Assembly: GCA_003215655.1 (NCBI GenBank)
Contig: QCKB01000002.1
Location: forward strand, 62,001-126,000
Source: Prochlorococcus sp. AG-409-J16
GTDB lineage: Bacteria; Cyanobacteriota; Cyanobacteriia; PCC-6307; Cyanobiaceae
DNA length: 64,000 nucleotides
Reading direction: 5' to 3'
Position numbers and translations under genes: made by a program. Positions 9,212 through 21,142 of the stretch are shown here, piece by piece (position 1 is the stretch's first letter; each line of letters opens with the position of its first letter). Under the pieces are notes generated by a model. The model was not told where the DNA came from, did not search any database, and worked only from the letters and a program-made list of their open reading frames with translations.

Positions 9212-10189
9212 ATGGTGATTGAGGTGCAAGGCCTTAGTAAGACTTATCGAATAGCTGATAAGGAACCCGGTTTGCTTGGGACATTTAATCATTTCTTTAA
9301 TCGAAAAACATATGATCTCAAGGCGGTCAATGAAGTGAGCTTTGTTATTAAACAAGGAGAAATTGTTGGCTTTCTTGGAGCTAATGGTGCTGGTAAAACA
9401 ACAACATTGAAGATGTTGTGTGGATTAATTTATCCAAGTGCAGGCTTTATAAGTGTTGCAGGTTATTTACCGCAAAGAAGACAAGTTCCTTTTCTTAAAC
9501 AAATCACCTTGGTGATGGGTCAGAAGCAGCAGTTGATTTGGGATTTACCACCTTTGGATTCATTAATGGTTAATGCTGCTGTTTATGGCATTAGAGAACC
9601 TGAGGCTCGTAATCGTATTACTGAGCTAGCAGATATGCTTGAAATAGGTGAAGAACTTACGCGTCCTGTTAGAAAGCTATCTCTAGGTCAACGTATGAAG
9701 GCAGAGTTGTTAGCAGCTCTTCTTCACAGGCCTACAGTCCTTTTCCTTGATGAACCAACGCTAGGGCTTGATGTTAATGCACAGGCAAAAGTAAGAAGCT
9801 TTCTTGCTGAATACAATCGACGGACAGGGGCAACTATCTTATTAACGAGTCATTACATGACAGATATCACTACTCTGTGTTCTCGGGTATTACTAATTCA
9901 TCAAGGACAATTATTTCATGATGGAGGATTGGATGCATTAACAGAACGTTTGTCGCCTTATCGTCAAGTTAGGCTAGAGCTTAATAAGCTGGCTTCCAAA
10001 AGCGATTTTTTAGGTTATGGCAAACTTGAATCATTGAACGGTCGATCTGTATGTTTGTTGGTCGAGCGTAAGAATCTGACTTCAATTGTTTCAAGATTAT
10101 TGTCGAATTTTGATATTTTTGATTTTGAAGTAACCGATCCACCTATTGATGAGTTAATTGGAAGTCTTTTTCAAAAGGGGACTCTTTGA
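9212..10189 (+). CDS. ABC-2 type exporter, ATP-binding protein
   Basis: A 325-residue ABC ATPase. Walker A is GANGAGKTT at 56-64, the signature is LSLGQRMKAELL around 155-166, and Walker B LFLDEPTLGLD follows with a switch His in LTSHYM. The C-terminal extension beyond residue 230 resembles the DUF4162-type tail of multidrug or polysaccharide exporters. It overlaps the next permease by four bases, and the valS stop precedes it by one base. Together with the two permeases it forms an ABC-2 exporter; the substrate is not evident. Confidence 0.92.
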   Translation: MVIEVQGLSKTYRIADKEPGLLGTFNHFFNRKTYDLKAVNEVSFVIKQGEIVGFLGANGAGKTTTLKMLCGLIYPSAGFISVAGYLPQRRQVPFLKQITLVMGQKQQLIWDLPPLDSLMVNAAVYGIREPEARNRITELADMLEIGEELTRPVRKLSLGQRMKAELLAALLHRPTVLFLDEPTLGLDVNAQAKVRSFLAEYNRRTGATILLTSHYMTDITTLCSRVLLIHQGQLFHDGGLDALTERLSPYRQVRLELNKLASKSDFLGYGKLESLNGRSVCLLVERKNLTSIVSRLLSNFDIFDFEVTDPPIDELIGSLFQKGTL

Positions 10190-10986
10190 TGAGGGTTGCA
10201 GGTCTATCTCCCCAGGTTATTAAGGCGCTGTTTTCTACTCAGTACGCAAATATGCTCGAATATAGAGCTGAGATTGCTCTTTGGGCACTTTCAGGTGTCT
10301 TGCCTTTCATCATGTTGACTCTTTGGAGTCAACATGATGGAGGGAATAGTTTGGCTTATCAAGGATCTGATTTATCCAGATATTTTTTAAGTGCTTTTTT
10401 AGTGCGTCAGTTTTCAGTTGTTTGGGTAGTTTTTTCATTTGAAGAAGATGCATTATTTGGCCGTTTATCTCCATACATTTTGCAACCTTTACATCCTCTT
10501 TGGCGTTATGTTGCATCTCATTTAGCGGAACAGGTAACTCGCTTCCCTTTTGCTTTCGGGATTGCATTAATTTTTTTCCTTTTGAATCCAGCCTCATTTT
10601 GGCTCCCTTCATTTTGGCAGTTGTTATTGGCCTGGTTGGCTACTTTTTTTTCTTTTACTATTGGTTTTCTATTACAGAGTTTGATCGCTTCACTTTGTTT
10701 TTGGAATGAGAGAGCTAGTGCTTTAGAAAGACTATTATTTGTACCGTATTTATTTTTGTCTGGCCTTCTTGCTCCTTTGATTGCTTTCCCGTCTGATGTA
10801 CTTAAGTTTGCCAATTGGACGCCATTTCCTTATTTAATTGATTTCCCGGCGAGGGTTCTGGCAGGATTGCCAGTAGATATCTTGAGTGGGTTTCTCTCTC
10901 AATTGTTTTGGATATTTTGCCTTTTACCTGCTGTCTTGATTCTATGGCGACTAGGTGTGCGGCGCTACACAGCTATGGGAGCTTGA
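10186..10986 (+). CDS. ABC-2 type exporter permease (DUF990-like), first subunit
   Basis: A 266-residue integral membrane protein with about six hydrophobic helices. It begins with a short cytoplasmic segment containing LEYRAEIALWALSG, and the ERASALERLLFVPYLFLSG loop in the second half is typical of ABC-2 permeases paired in tandem. The ATG overlaps the ATPase stop (ATGA), indicating coupled translation. It is the partner of the next gene, likely forming a heterodimeric pore. Confidence 0.88.
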   Translation: MMRVAGLSPQVIKALFSTQYANMLEYRAEIALWALSGVLPFIMLTLWSQHDGGNSLAYQGSDLSRYFLSAFLVRQFSVVWVVFSFEEDALFGRLSPYILQPLHPLWRYVASHLAEQVTRFPFAFGIALIFFLLNPASFWLPSFWQLLLAWLATFFSFTIGFLLQSLIASLCFWNERASALERLLFVPYLFLSGLLAPLIAFPSDVLKFANWTPFPYLIDFPARVLAGLPVDILSGFLSQLFWIFCLLPAVLILWRLGVRRYTAMGA

Positions 10987-10987
10987 G

Positions 10988-11776
10988 ATGGGAAGATACT
11001 TGACTACTATGAGACTTTTTTGGAGTAATGCATTCGGTGTTCTTTTGGAATACCAGTTTAATTTTTTGATTGAATTTTTTGCAATGTTGGCAAGTTTGAT
11101 TGGGAGTATTTTTATACTTTCACTTTTTTTTGTAGAAGGCCAAAGCCTTGGCGGATGGAGTTGGGAAGCAGCCTTAGTGGTACAGGGTTTTTATACTTTG
11201 CTGGATGGAGTTACGAACACTTGGTTGCGCCCGAACCTTGGTGCAATAGTTAATTATGTTCGAGAAGGCACTTTGGATTTTGTTTTGTTGAAGCCTATTG
11301 ATAGTCAGTTTTGGGTATCGGTAAGAACACTCGCTCCTACAGGTATACCTGAGATTGCATTAGGCATAGTTTTGATTCTTTGGGCAGCATCCAAAGCTGG
11401 AGCGGAATTTAGTTTTGGCGTTCTTTTTGTGACAAGCATGATGTTGCTTGTCAGTTGCATCATCCTTTACTCCCTTTGGTTTTTGATAGCTGCAACAACA
11501 ATTTGGTTCGTTAAAACTTGGAATGCTACCGAGGTATTGCGTGCTCTTCTTGCCGCAGGTCGCTTTCCTGTCGTTGCTTATCCACCAATTCTTCGAATTA
11601 TCTTTACTGTCCTTTTGCCAATAGCTTTTTTAACAACCGTACCTGCTGAGGTGATACTTGGGCAATCAGCTACTTATACATTGCTATTAGGTTGGCTTCT
11701 TGCTCTTATTGCGTTTTTTCTCAGTAGAATTTTTTGGAATTTTGCGTTGAGTTTTTATACTTCTGCTTCTAGTTGA
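10988..11776 (+). CDS. ABC-2 type exporter permease, second subunit
   Basis: A 262-residue membrane protein with about six helices. The start is placed at the ATG at 10988 (MGRYLTTMRLFW), directly after the previous stop; an upstream GTG/TTG frame would overlap the first permease for no clear reason. It contains YVREGTLDFVLLKPIDSQFW, the amphipathic coupling segment shared by DUF990-like permeases. It ends one base before the VTT-domain gene, so the four genes form one run. Confidence 0.88.
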   Translation: MGRYLTTMRLFWSNAFGVLLEYQFNFLIEFFAMLASLIGSIFILSLFFVEGQSLGGWSWEAALVVQGFYTLLDGVTNTWLRPNLGAIVNYVREGTLDFVLLKPIDSQFWVSVRTLAPTGIPEIALGIVLILWAASKAGAEFSFGVLFVTSMMLLVSCIILYSLWFLIAATTIWFVKTWNATEVLRALLAAGRFPVVAYPPILRIIFTVLLPIAFLTTVPAEVILGQSATYTLLLGWLLALIAFFLSRIFWNFALSFYTSASS

Positions 11777-11777
11777 G

Positions 11778-12401
11778 ATGATTGATTTAGGAAGTTCTTG
11801 GGATGTGATTTTGCCTTTCTTGAGGTCTCCGGTAGGAGCAGTTCTTTTTATTCCTTTATATGCAATTTGGGTAACTTTACTTTTGCCAGGTGTTTGGGCG
11901 TCGATGTTAGCAGGTGTTTTATATGGAACTTTTTTGGGAAGTGTGTTGGTTTTTATTGGTGCATTTATTGGTGCTGAAGTAGCTTTTGTTTTAGGTCGAA
12001 CAATTTTTAGGGAGTGGTTAAGACAACGTTTGTCTAGATTTCACAAACTAAGAGCGATAGAGACTGCTGTTAGTAAAGAGGGTTTGCGATTGGTTTTACT
12101 TACTCGCCTTTCGCCTGCTTTCCCTTTTAGCTTGCTGAATTTAGCTTACGGATTGAGTGAGGTTAGCTTTAGGGATTATTCAATTGGTTTGGTTGGAATA
12201 TTGCCTGGAACAATTTTGTTTTGTGGTTTAGGAGCTTTGGCAGGTGATCTTGCTAACTTTCAAGATGTACTTTCTGGCAGATCTGATTTGATGTCATGGA
12301 GTATTCGACTTATAGGCTTGATGGCCACAGTTGCTGTTGTATGGGTTGTTGCACGTGCTGCTAAAAATGTTCTTCAAGAATCTGAAGATTCTTCAAAGTG
12401 A
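11778..12401 (+). CDS. VTT/SNARE-associated (TVP38/TMEM64, DedA-like) membrane protein
   Basis: A 207-residue protein with several membrane helices. The central block matches the VTT domain: GVLYGTFLGSVLVFIGAFIG, then AFVLGR, and later LTRLSPAFPFSLLNLAYG with GILPGTILFCGLGALAG. Members act in lipid scrambling or membrane homeostasis; a specific role is not shown here. It follows the exporter permease directly, so it may work on the same membrane process. Its last 28 bases overlap the convergent small gene ending at 12374. Confidence 0.88.
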   Translation: MIDLGSSWDVILPFLRSPVGAVLFIPLYAIWVTLLLPGVWASMLAGVLYGTFLGSVLVFIGAFIGAEVAFVLGRTIFREWLRQRLSRFHKLRAIETAVSKEGLRLVLLTRLSPAFPFSLLNLAYGLSEVSFRDYSIGLVGILPGTILFCGLGALAGDLANFQDVLSGRSDLMSWSIRLIGLMATVAVVWVVARAAKNVLQESEDSSK

Positions 12402-12562
12402 TCTGGGTTAGCTACTTTCAAGTCTCGGAGGATTGCAAAAAAAATAAACCAGTTAAGTCTTATAAATGATATAAAACCACGACGAGCAGCTAGATCAGTA
12501 TATTTTGCACGTCCACAAGGAGTTTTTATCCAGTTATAGATCAAAGGTTTTTTTATTTTCAT
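12374..12562 (-). CDS. Small basic protein downstream of ligA
   Basis: A 62-residue protein. It has a basic N-terminal half (MKIKKPLIYNWIKTPCGRAKY), then ARRGFISFIRLNWFIFFAILRDLKVANPDHF. The aromatic run LNWFIFFAIL could be a short membrane-associated helix. It starts two bases after the ligA stop on the same strand, which argues for a genuine coupled gene, and its 3' end overlaps the convergent VTT gene by 28 bases. Function unknown. Confidence 0.6.
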   Translation of the reverse strand: MKIKKPLIYNWIKTPCGRAKYTDLAARRGFISFIRLNWFIFFAILRDLKVANPDHFEESSDS

Positions 12563-12564
12563 AT

Positions 12565-14706
<2,142 letters not shown>

Positions 14707-15129
14707 TTAACTTTTGACTTTCGCGATGCGATCGATTCGCCAGTCTGTATCAACTTTCACAAAAGTGAAATCTAATGGCAATTCGCTTTGCTTATCTTCT
14801 GATTTAAGTTTTAACGTCAGGATGATTTGTTTGTCTTGGATTCGTGGTCTTCCTGATTTCAGGTTCCTATAGCGGTTTAGCTGAAGACTTCCTAAGAATT
14901 TAAGGAAATCCTGGCGATTCACGTGTTGACGATAGGTTTTTGTCGTTAATCGGTATGCACCATCAATTCTTCCGGCAGCGATTTGGTTAAAGAATTGTTT
15001 TACTAGAGGGTTAATCCCTCTAGCGCTGATAACCAGTTTCACAGCGTTGAAGGTCCAGAAGAGAAGTAATGCACCAGCACCTATTAGGAGTGATTTCGTG
15101 CCTATTTCTTTGAGGAGTGCCCCATCCAT
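14707..15129 (-). CDS. Membrane-anchored protein with NTF2-like fold (hypothetical)
   Basis: A 140-residue protein with one N-terminal membrane helix (LLIGAGALLLFWTFNAVKLV) and a soluble domain of about 100 residues. The pattern NQIAAGRIDGAYRLTTKTYRQHVNRQDFLKFLG resembles NTF2-like or DUF4864-like domains in which a helix pair precedes a curved sheet; the end reads FVKVDTDWRIDRIAKV, the usual closing strand. It lies 24 bases upstream of ligA on the same strand. Function unknown. Confidence 0.7.
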   Translation of the reverse strand: MDGALLKEIGTKSLLIGAGALLLFWTFNAVKLVISARGINPLVKQFFNQIAAGRIDGAYRLTTKTYRQHVNRQDFLKFLGSLQLNRYRNLKSGRPRIQDKQIILTLKLKSEDKQSELPLDFTFVKVDTDWRIDRIAKVKS

Positions 15130-15255
15130 TGGCTAAATGCAATTGAGTAATGAGTCTGACTTACAAACTGAAGGAATCAGTGTCTTTCACAGTTAGTGAT
15201 TTTTCGGCAGACTGTTATGGCCTTTATGTACCAGGGCATTGCCCAAACTGTCTAG

Positions 15256-15804
15256 ATGTCTTTGGTGCCTCTGTTACCACTTTTTCACCGTTTTAATCGA
15301 GAATTTTTTGATGGAGCTTTAGTTGTTGGCAGTAAGCCACTGTTAAGTTTGAGATGGAGTGATGGACGATTGCGTAAGACAGCAGGGTTTTATCGCAGTG
15401 GTTTCATTGATGTGGGCAAACAAGGGGCTGAGATTGTTTTGTCAAGACCTGTGCTTGAGCATCTGCCTCAAATTGCTACAGAAAGCACACTTTGTCATGA
15501 GATGATTCATGCCTGGATTGATTTAGTGCTGTGCGTCAGAGAAGGTCATGGTCCACATTTTCATGCACGCATGGAGGCAATAAATTCATCGCAATCAAGA
15601 TTTCAAATCAGTGTGCGTCACAAGTTCCCTGTTATTGAGAAACCTATGAAATGGTGGGCAATATGTCCGTTATGTGGATCTAGATCTGCATATCAAAGGA
15701 GGATGAGGGGAGCGGCTTGCAGGTACTGTTGTGATCGCTTATTTGCAGGTACTTGGGATTCAAGCTGCTTGCTTGTTTATGAACCAGCCTGTAAGGAGAG
15801 CTAG
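15256..15804 (+). CDS. SprT-like metallopeptidase-family protein
   Basis: A 182-residue protein. FNREFFDGAL near residue 13 and HEMIHAWID near 81-89 match the SprT/Spartan family, the latter being the zinc HExxH motif. A second zinc-ribbon-like part follows with CPLCGSR and CRYCCDR. Members of the family are linked to DNA-protein crosslink repair in eukaryotes; the bacterial role is unsettled. It is followed directly by a 31-codon ORF with a strong ribosome binding site. Confidence 0.85.
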   Translation: MSLVPLLPLFHRFNREFFDGALVVGSKPLLSLRWSDGRLRKTAGFYRSGFIDVGKQGAEIVLSRPVLEHLPQIATESTLCHEMIHAWIDLVLCVREGHGPHFHARMEAINSSQSRFQISVRHKFPVIEKPMKWWAICPLCGSRSAYQRRMRGAACRYCCDRLFAGTWDSSCLLVYEPACKES

Positions 15805-15900
15805 GTGGATCTTTTCATTTTTATTTTGGAATTGTGTGGTTTATTTATTGCATTCATTGGTATGAAAAGAGAAAGTTGGTTTGATAGCAGGCGGAAGTAA
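15805..15900 (+). CDS. Possible 31-residue single-span membrane peptide
   Basis: A GTG-started frame directly after the SprT-like stop encodes a peptide with a hydrophobic helix (LFIFILELCGLFIAFIGM) and a charged tail ending DSRRK. AAGGAGAG lies about seven bases before the GTG, one of the few good Shine-Dalgarno sites in the window, which supports coupled translation. The protein is too short for family assignment. Confidence 0.42.
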   Translation: MDLFIFILELCGLFIAFIGMKRESWFDSRRK

Positions 15901-15906
15901 CGTTGA

Positions 15907-16434
15907 GTGATGGATGAAAATCGATACCCCCGTCAATGGGGGCCAAGCTCTAGGGAACCTTTGGAACGACGTTTAGATCAGTTGATTGAAACAGGACGTC
16001 AGTTTGTTGATGGTGTTGCTGGTAATCGACCTGGCAAGCGCAGAGCTGGGCGGAACGATAGGCGTCCCGAGAGAAGTTTTGAGACAGTCGGACGTTGGGT
16101 TGGAGATAAAATTGATTGGTTTTTAGAAGATAATGGTGATATGTCGGAGCCTTGGCCTATGGATCAAAAAGAATCTCGTAAATATGAATCTAAAAATTTT
16201 AGAGATAAGCGACCATTAGATGCTATTTCTAAAAGAGGTACACATGCTATTACTAAAGAGGCTGAGCTTAGGGAGAGTGCTCCTATCGAAGATAAATGGC
16301 CAGATGACTCTATATTTAAAGTAAATAGATGGCAAAGAGGCTTTGGAAAAAATAATCCTGATTCTTTAGGGACTAATGAATCAGGGAAGTTGCTTCAACG
16401 TCGTTTGCCAAGATCAAGTAGACGGCGTTATTGA
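15907..16434 (+). CDS. Arg/Asp-rich hypothetical protein
   Basis: A 175-residue hydrophilic protein. The N-terminal 80 residues look ordered (EPLERRLDQLIETGRQFVDGV, then FETVGRWVGDKIDWFLED) and carry a basic linker RPGKRRAGRNDRRPER. The rest is highly charged and probably disordered, ending RRLPRSSRRRY. GTG start at 15907 or ATG at 15910. No signal peptide or membrane segment. It could bind nucleic acid through its Arg-rich parts, but that is inference only. Confidence 0.65.
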   Translation: MMDENRYPRQWGPSSREPLERRLDQLIETGRQFVDGVAGNRPGKRRAGRNDRRPERSFETVGRWVGDKIDWFLEDNGDMSEPWPMDQKESRKYESKNFRDKRPLDAISKRGTHAITKEAELRESAPIEDKWPDDSIFKVNRWQRGFGKNNPDSLGTNESGKLLQRRLPRSSRRRY

Positions 16435-16463
16435 TTTTATATTTTTTATAGATGAGTTACTAC

Positions 16464-16895
16464 TTAAGCTATTACTTTGTTAGCTTTTATTCTAAATAGA
16501 CAGTTTTTGCTTGATAGTTCATCATTAATATCTTCAATAAGTTCTTCTGGTATTTCTTCAGCCATTTGGTCTGCGGTTATATCGATTGACGGGCACCCTT
16601 CTGCAATTGCTTCAAGTAGTAATGCCCATTGCTCAACTCTCATTGCTCTGCTGATTTGGTGGTACCCCGTTTTTTCTAATAAAGCGCCGCAGATTTTTGT
16701 ATTCCAAAGTGATGAGTTGGTGTGATTTAGCGGGCCATTGATGCTTGCAGCTCCAGCTTGAAGAGCGCCTTGTGTTGGCTGTCCAAATCGATCTCTCCAA
16801 CCATTGTTTTTTAGTGCGCGTCCGCAATGGATAGCTGAGATTCCGTAGACGCGACCTAGATCAGTAAGGCTCATCCAGGTAGGTGAGGCTGCCAT
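16464..16895 (-). CDS. Hypothetical protein, possible DNA-binding-like N terminus
   Basis: A 143-residue protein. The start (MSLTDLGRVYGISAIHCGRALKNNGWRD) resembles a winged-helix-like or MerR-like recognition segment, and the C-terminal half is acidic (PEELIEDINDELS). I do not recognise a named family. It is convergent with the Arg-rich gene and precedes the chorismate lyase region by about 90 bases on the opposite reading order. Confidence 0.65.
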   Translation of the reverse strand: MAASPTWMSLTDLGRVYGISAIHCGRALKNNGWRDRFGQPTQGALQAGAASINGPLNHTNSSLWNTKICGALLEKTGYHQISRAMRVEQWALLLEAIAEGCPSIDITADQMAEEIPEELIEDINDELSSKNCLFRIKANKVIA

Positions 16896-16985
16896 AGATA
16901 TCGAAACATCTAAAGTTATCTTCCTTAAACAATAGAGATTGGCAAGTTGTAAAGGGAATTCCTTATAAAGGTGTAAATCAGTTGA

Positions 16986-17609
16986 CTAATTGATTTTTAA
17001 TTTTTTCCTAGAAGTTTTACCTAGCCATGTTTCTAGTAAAGGGTTAAAAACTTCTCTGATGACTGTCAGTTCACGCTCTTGTCGAAAGAATCGGTAATGC
17101 CTGCTCCAAAAAGGTCCATTTTTTTCAAATTTGGATTCAAGCCAATCTGCATTTACTAATGCTAATCCGTCTACTTCTCGAAAAAGTTCAGATCGACCTT
17201 GCGTCAAGCTATGCCAAATAGGTTGATTCTTATTTTTCATATGTAGTTTTGCCTCCTTTACATTCCACCAGCTTTCTGCCCAAGCAAGAGTATTGGTTCC
17301 ACAATTTAGCCATACTTGTCTACGGAGTAGAGGTGCTTTTAATTCATTAATTTCAAGAGGTGTTTCGGGATCCTGAAGATTGTCTGTTTCCATTGCGATT
17401 ACCACTATTTGGACTTCGTGGCCTGTTAATAACCTTAAGTGTCTTGTTGGGCTTCCATCTCCTAGCAGCATTAATCGCCATGGACCTGGTAATTCCTTCG
17501 GCCCATCTCCTGACAGAACCGCTTGAGTGGGAGCTTTCCAAATACTATGTGGTGATGGTAAGAGAGAGGTTGATTTGTTCAGAAGTTCACTCCCAAAAGG
17601 TTGTACCAT
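16986..17609 (-). CDS. Chorismate lyase (cyanobacterial type)
   Basis: A 207-residue protein. The motifs LLRRQVWLNCG near 114-124, the REVDGLALVNADWL segment around 162-175 and FWSRHYRFFRQERELTVIREVFNP near the C terminus match the DUF98-type chorismate pyruvate-lyase family. In cyanobacteria this enzyme makes 4-hydroxybenzoate for plastoquinone. It lies just downstream of mnmG on the same strand (57 bases). Confidence 0.82.
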   Translation of the reverse strand: MVQPFGSELLNKSTSLLPSPHSIWKAPTQAVLSGDGPKELPGPWRLMLLGDGSPTRHLRLLTGHEVQIVVIAMETDNLQDPETPLEINELKAPLLRRQVWLNCGTNTLAWAESWWNVKEAKLHMKNKNQPIWHSLTQGRSELFREVDGLALVNADWLESKFEKNGPFWSRHYRFFRQERELTVIREVFNPLLETWLGKTSRKKLKIN

Positions 17610-17666
17610 GGTTGTATGGGGTGATTCCTTTTTGTATATTTTGTTCAGAAATTAATTCCATTTGCA

Positions 17667-19634
17667 TTAATTCTTTTGTTTATTAGCAATCAGTTTTTTC
17701 TGATTGTTGCTTTGTAGTTTGAGCCATATTAGTAAGGCTGTTAAGTCTGCCTTGCTTACACCAGCTACATTGGCCGCATGCCCGAAGTTAATAGGTCGAG
17801 CAGCAGAAAGCTTTTCTCTGGCTTCTTGAGATATTGTACTGATTTCTGTGTAATCAATATCCTTCGGTAGAGGTCTTTTGCTTTGTTTGCTTACTTGTTC
17901 AATTTGTTTTTGTTGTCGATGAAGGTAACCACTGTATTTGATATCAATTTCCGCTCCTTCACGTACAGAGAGAGAAAGTGATTTATTAGATAGGCCATGG
18001 TGAAGCAGGTTTTCTGTGTGAATTTTTGGTCTTCTTAGTAGATCCCCGAGTGTTATTGACCCTTTGATAGGCGCTCCACTTTCTAACTCCAACTGTTTGC
18101 AGAGAGGACTGCTTTCTTTTATTCGTTCAGTTTCCAACCTATGCTTTTCAGTAGTTATAGCATTTATTTTTTGTTGAAATAACTCCCAACGTCGTGAGTC
18201 AATAAGCCCGAGTTCGTATCCTAATGGAGTTAGTCGACGATCTGCATTATCACCTCTAAGTACAAGTCGATATTCGCTGCGACTAGTAAGAACCCTATAA
18301 GGTTCATTGAGATCATTAGTTATAAGATCGTCAATCATTGTTCCTATATAGCTTTCTTCACGAGGAAAGTGTATAGATTCTTTTTCCCTTACAAAACGGG
18401 CGGCATTAATTCCTGCCACTAGTCCTTGGGCAGCGGCTTCTTCATATCCAGTCGTTCCATTTAGTTGCCCTGCACTGAAAAGACCTTTGATTCGCTTTGT
18501 TTCTAGCGAAGGCATTAGTTGTGTTGCTGGTAAATAGTCATATTCGACTGCGTAAGCAGGGCGTAGCATTACGCATTCTTCAAGTCCAGGAAGTGTTCTT
18601 AATAATTTGAGTTGCAGTGCCTCTGGGAGCCCTGTTGAAAAACCTTGTACGTATATCTCTGGGGTATCAAGGCCTTCTGGCTCCAAAAATATTTGATGTG
18701 ATGGCTTGTCAGCAAAGCGTACTATTTTGTCTTCAATTGATGGGCAGTAGCGCGGTCCTTTGCTTGTTATATATCCACCATATATTGGAGTTAAATGTAG
18801 ATTGTTTTTGATGAGTTTGTGAGTAGCTGAGGTAGTTCTTGTGATATGACAGCTGATTTGTTTGTTGCTTACCCAAGCCTCAGGGTCAAAAGAGAAGAAG
18901 CGATGAGCTGCGTCACTGGGTTGCTCTGTAAGCATCTCGAAATTGATGCTACGACGATCAATTCTTGGCGGTGTGCCAGTTTTTAGTCGGCTGGTATGAA
19001 AACCTAGTTTTTGTAGTGCTTCGGTAAGCCCTTCGGCAGCTTGTTCTCCTGCTCTTCCAGCAGACATTGATTGATTTCCAATCCAAATTTGCCCACTTAG
19101 GAAAGTTCCTGTAGTAAGTACTACTGCATTGGCATGGTAGATACTTCCAAAGTAAGTTCTTATTCCTTTAATTCGGGCGCAATCAGGTCCATTAATGTCT
19201 ATGTGATTCTTGTTTTTCTGTGGTTTATTGTCTACTTCAAGGCCAGTGACCATGGCCTCGCGGATTGCAAGGTTTGGTGTCTCTTGCAGTAACGTGAGCA
19301 TTTTTTTTGCATATAGACGCTTGTCTGTCTGAGCACGTAGAGCCCAGACAGCAGGGCCGCGACTTGCATTGAGTATCCTTTTCTGTAGAGCAGTTGCGTC
19401 AGCAAGTTTTCCGATGGCTCCGCCTAAAGCATCTACTTCATGTACAAGTTGACTTTTAGCGGGTCCTCCAACTGCAGGATTGCATGGTTGCCAAGCAATC
19501 CTGTCAATATTTAAGGTGAATAAAGCTGTGTTCAGACCTAAGCGTGCCGAGGCGAGTGCTGCTTCGCAACCTGCATGCCCGCCACCAACAACTATGACCT
19601 CAAAACTCTCATTAGGATTTTCTGGTTCATTCAT
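17667..19634 (-). CDS. mnmG: tRNA U34 carboxymethylaminomethyl-modifying enzyme MnmG
   Basis: A 655-residue FAD enzyme. With MnmE it modifies wobble uridine of several tRNAs. The N-terminal FAD motif is [14 protein letters not shown] near 15-28, followed by [23 protein letters not shown]; further marks are [10 protein letters not shown] near 217 and [21 protein letters not shown] near 374. It lies between dnaB and the chorismate lyase, on the same strand as both. Confidence 0.97.
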   Translation of the reverse strand: MNEPENPNESFEVIVVGGGHAGCEAALASARLGLNTALFTLNIDRIAWQPCNPAVGGPAKSQLVHEVDALGGAIGKLADATALQKRILNASRGPAVWALRAQTDKRLYAKKMLTLLQETPNLAIREAMVTGLEVDNKPQKNKNHIDINGPDCARIKGIRTYFGSIYHANAVVLTTGTFLSGQIWIGNQSMSAGRAGEQAAEGLTEALQKLGFHTSRLKTGTPPRIDRRSINFEMLTEQPSDAAHRFFSFDPEAWVSNKQISCHITRTTSATHKLIKNNLHLTPIYGGYITSKGPRYCPSIEDKIVRFADKPSHQIFLEPEGLDTPEIYVQGFSTGLPEALQLKLLRTLPGLEECVMLRPAYAVEYDYLPATQLMPSLETKRIKGLFSAGQLNGTTGYEEAAAQGLVAGINAARFVREKESIHFPREESYIGTMIDDLITNDLNEPYRVLTSRSEYRLVLRGDNADRRLTPLGYELGLIDSRRWELFQQKINAITTEKHRLETERIKESSPLCKQLELESGAPIKGSITLGDLLRRPKIHTENLLHHGLSNKSLSLSVREGAEIDIKYSGYLHRQQKQIEQVSKQSKRPLPKDIDYTEISTISQEAREKLSAARPINFGHAANVAGVSKADLTALLIWLKLQSNNQKKLIANKQKN

Positions 19635-19671
19635 TTGATCATGGACTTGTGTGTTTGTTCTTATTCCATAT

Positions 19672-21087
19672 TTAAGCGGCTAAGTTGCGGAATCTTGTGA
19701 ATTGGGGTTCGAATAAGAGCTTGACTGTTCCTACTGGACCATTGCGGTGTTTAGTCACAATGACTTCTGTAATTCCCCTATCGGGCGTCTCAGGGTTGTA
19801 ATACTCGTCTCGATAAATCATGAGAACCAGATCAGCATCTTGTTCGATTGAGCCTGACTCACGCAGATCACTAAGCATCGGCCTTTTGTTGGTTCGCGAT
19901 TCAACTCCTCTACTCAACTGAGATAAGGCAATTACAGGTACATTCATTTCCCTAGCCATTCCCTTAAGGCCTCTGGTAATTCTTGAGAGCTCTTGTACTC
20001 GGTTATCTGGTGTAGAACCTTCCATGAGTTGTAAGTAATCAATTACAACAAGTCCTAATTCCTTTTTTTGTTCAGCCATTAAACGTCGACATAGAGATCG
20101 CATTTCAAGTACGCTTGAATTTGGTTTGTCATCTATATAGAGAGGTAGTTGACCTAAGCTATTAATTCCTTGCCCTAGCAGAGGCCATTCATCTTGTTGT
20201 AAGCGACCTGTTCGTAGGCGACCACTTTCAATACCTACTTCCATAGAAAGTAGTCGATAAGTTAATTGCTCTTTACTCATTTCTAGACTAAAAACGCATA
20301 CAGGTAATTCATGTAGTTGAGCAACGTTTTTGGCTAGATTAAGAACGATAGAAGTTTTTCCCATAGCAGGACGTCCTGCAACAATGATTAGATCACTTCT
20401 CTGGAGACCTTGGGTCATTGCATCAAGGTCGTAAAAATTCACTGGTATTCCAGCTACAGATGTACCGAGAGATCTGCTTTCAATTTCATTAAATGTACTT
20501 GTCAAAATCTCTGCTGTCGGAGTTAGTCCTTTAGAGGGCTTTTCTTGGCTAATGGCAAAGATTGTTTGCTCTGCTTTATCTAGAACTTCATCCATTGGCA
20601 AACTTTGTTCAAATCCCAATTGAATAACTTCATTGCCAGAACGAATTAGTTGACGCCGCAAGAATTTATCCATTACTAATTTCGCAACTTGTTCTATAGA
20701 AGCTGTTGAAGCAATGCGTTCAACTAGTTCAACGAGTCTTTTACTACCTCCAATTTTCTCTAAAGATCCAGTATCTGCTAACCATGCAGTCATGGCTGTT
20801 AGATCTGTTGGTTTACCTTGGCTATGAAGCATTAATGCAGTGCGAAATATTTCTCGATGTGCATTTAGATAAAAAGCTTCTGGTTGTAGTAAATCTGCTA
20901 CACGCGTTATTGCATCTGGATCTAGCAGTATTCCACCAAGAACTGCTTCTTCCGCCTCAAGGTTTTGAGGGGGTAATGAGTCTTGAGGAGCTTCAAAATT
21001 TGGTTTTTTTGAAGCAGATGAATTAGCAAAGGATCTTGAACCATCATTGGCGGCATCTCCATTACTAGGTCTAGGGACGCTCACCAT
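19672..21087 (-). CDS. dnaB: Replicative DNA helicase DnaB
   Basis: A 471-residue hexameric helicase that unwinds DNA at the replication fork. The N-terminal domain starts near [18 protein letters not shown]; the RecA-like C-terminal core has Walker [10 protein letters not shown] near 240-248, [10 protein letters not shown] and VVIDYLQLM. The length is that of an uninterrupted protein, so there is no intein. The rplI gene lies just upstream on the same strand (55 bases), a common bacterial neighbourhood. Confidence 0.97.
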   Translation of the reverse strand: MVSVPRPSNGDAANDGSRSFANSSASKKPNFEAPQDSLPPQNLEAEEAVLGGILLDPDAITRVADLLQPEAFYLNAHREIFRTALMLHSQGKPTDLTAMTAWLADTGSLEKIGGSKRLVELVERIASTASIEQVAKLVMDKFLRRQLIRSGNEVIQLGFEQSLPMDEVLDKAEQTIFAISQEKPSKGLTPTAEILTSTFNEIESRSLGTSVAGIPVNFYDLDAMTQGLQRSDLIIVAGRPAMGKTSIVLNLAKNVAQLHELPVCVFSLEMSKEQLTYRLLSMEVGIESGRLRTGRLQQDEWPLLGQGINSLGQLPLYIDDKPNSSVLEMRSLCRRLMAEQKKELGLVVIDYLQLMEGSTPDNRVQELSRITRGLKGMAREMNVPVIALSQLSRGVESRTNKRPMLSDLRESGSIEQDADLVLMIYRDEYYNPETPDRGITEVIVTKHRNGPVGTVKLLFEPQFTRFRNLAA

Positions 21088-21142
21088 AGATAGTCATGAA
21101 TGATTGAACTACTTTGATTTATTAGGAAAGAAGAATGGATAA

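Noticed and set aside
19672-21087. Intein in DnaB
   Set aside because: Helicase motifs are contiguous and the length is that of an intein-free protein.
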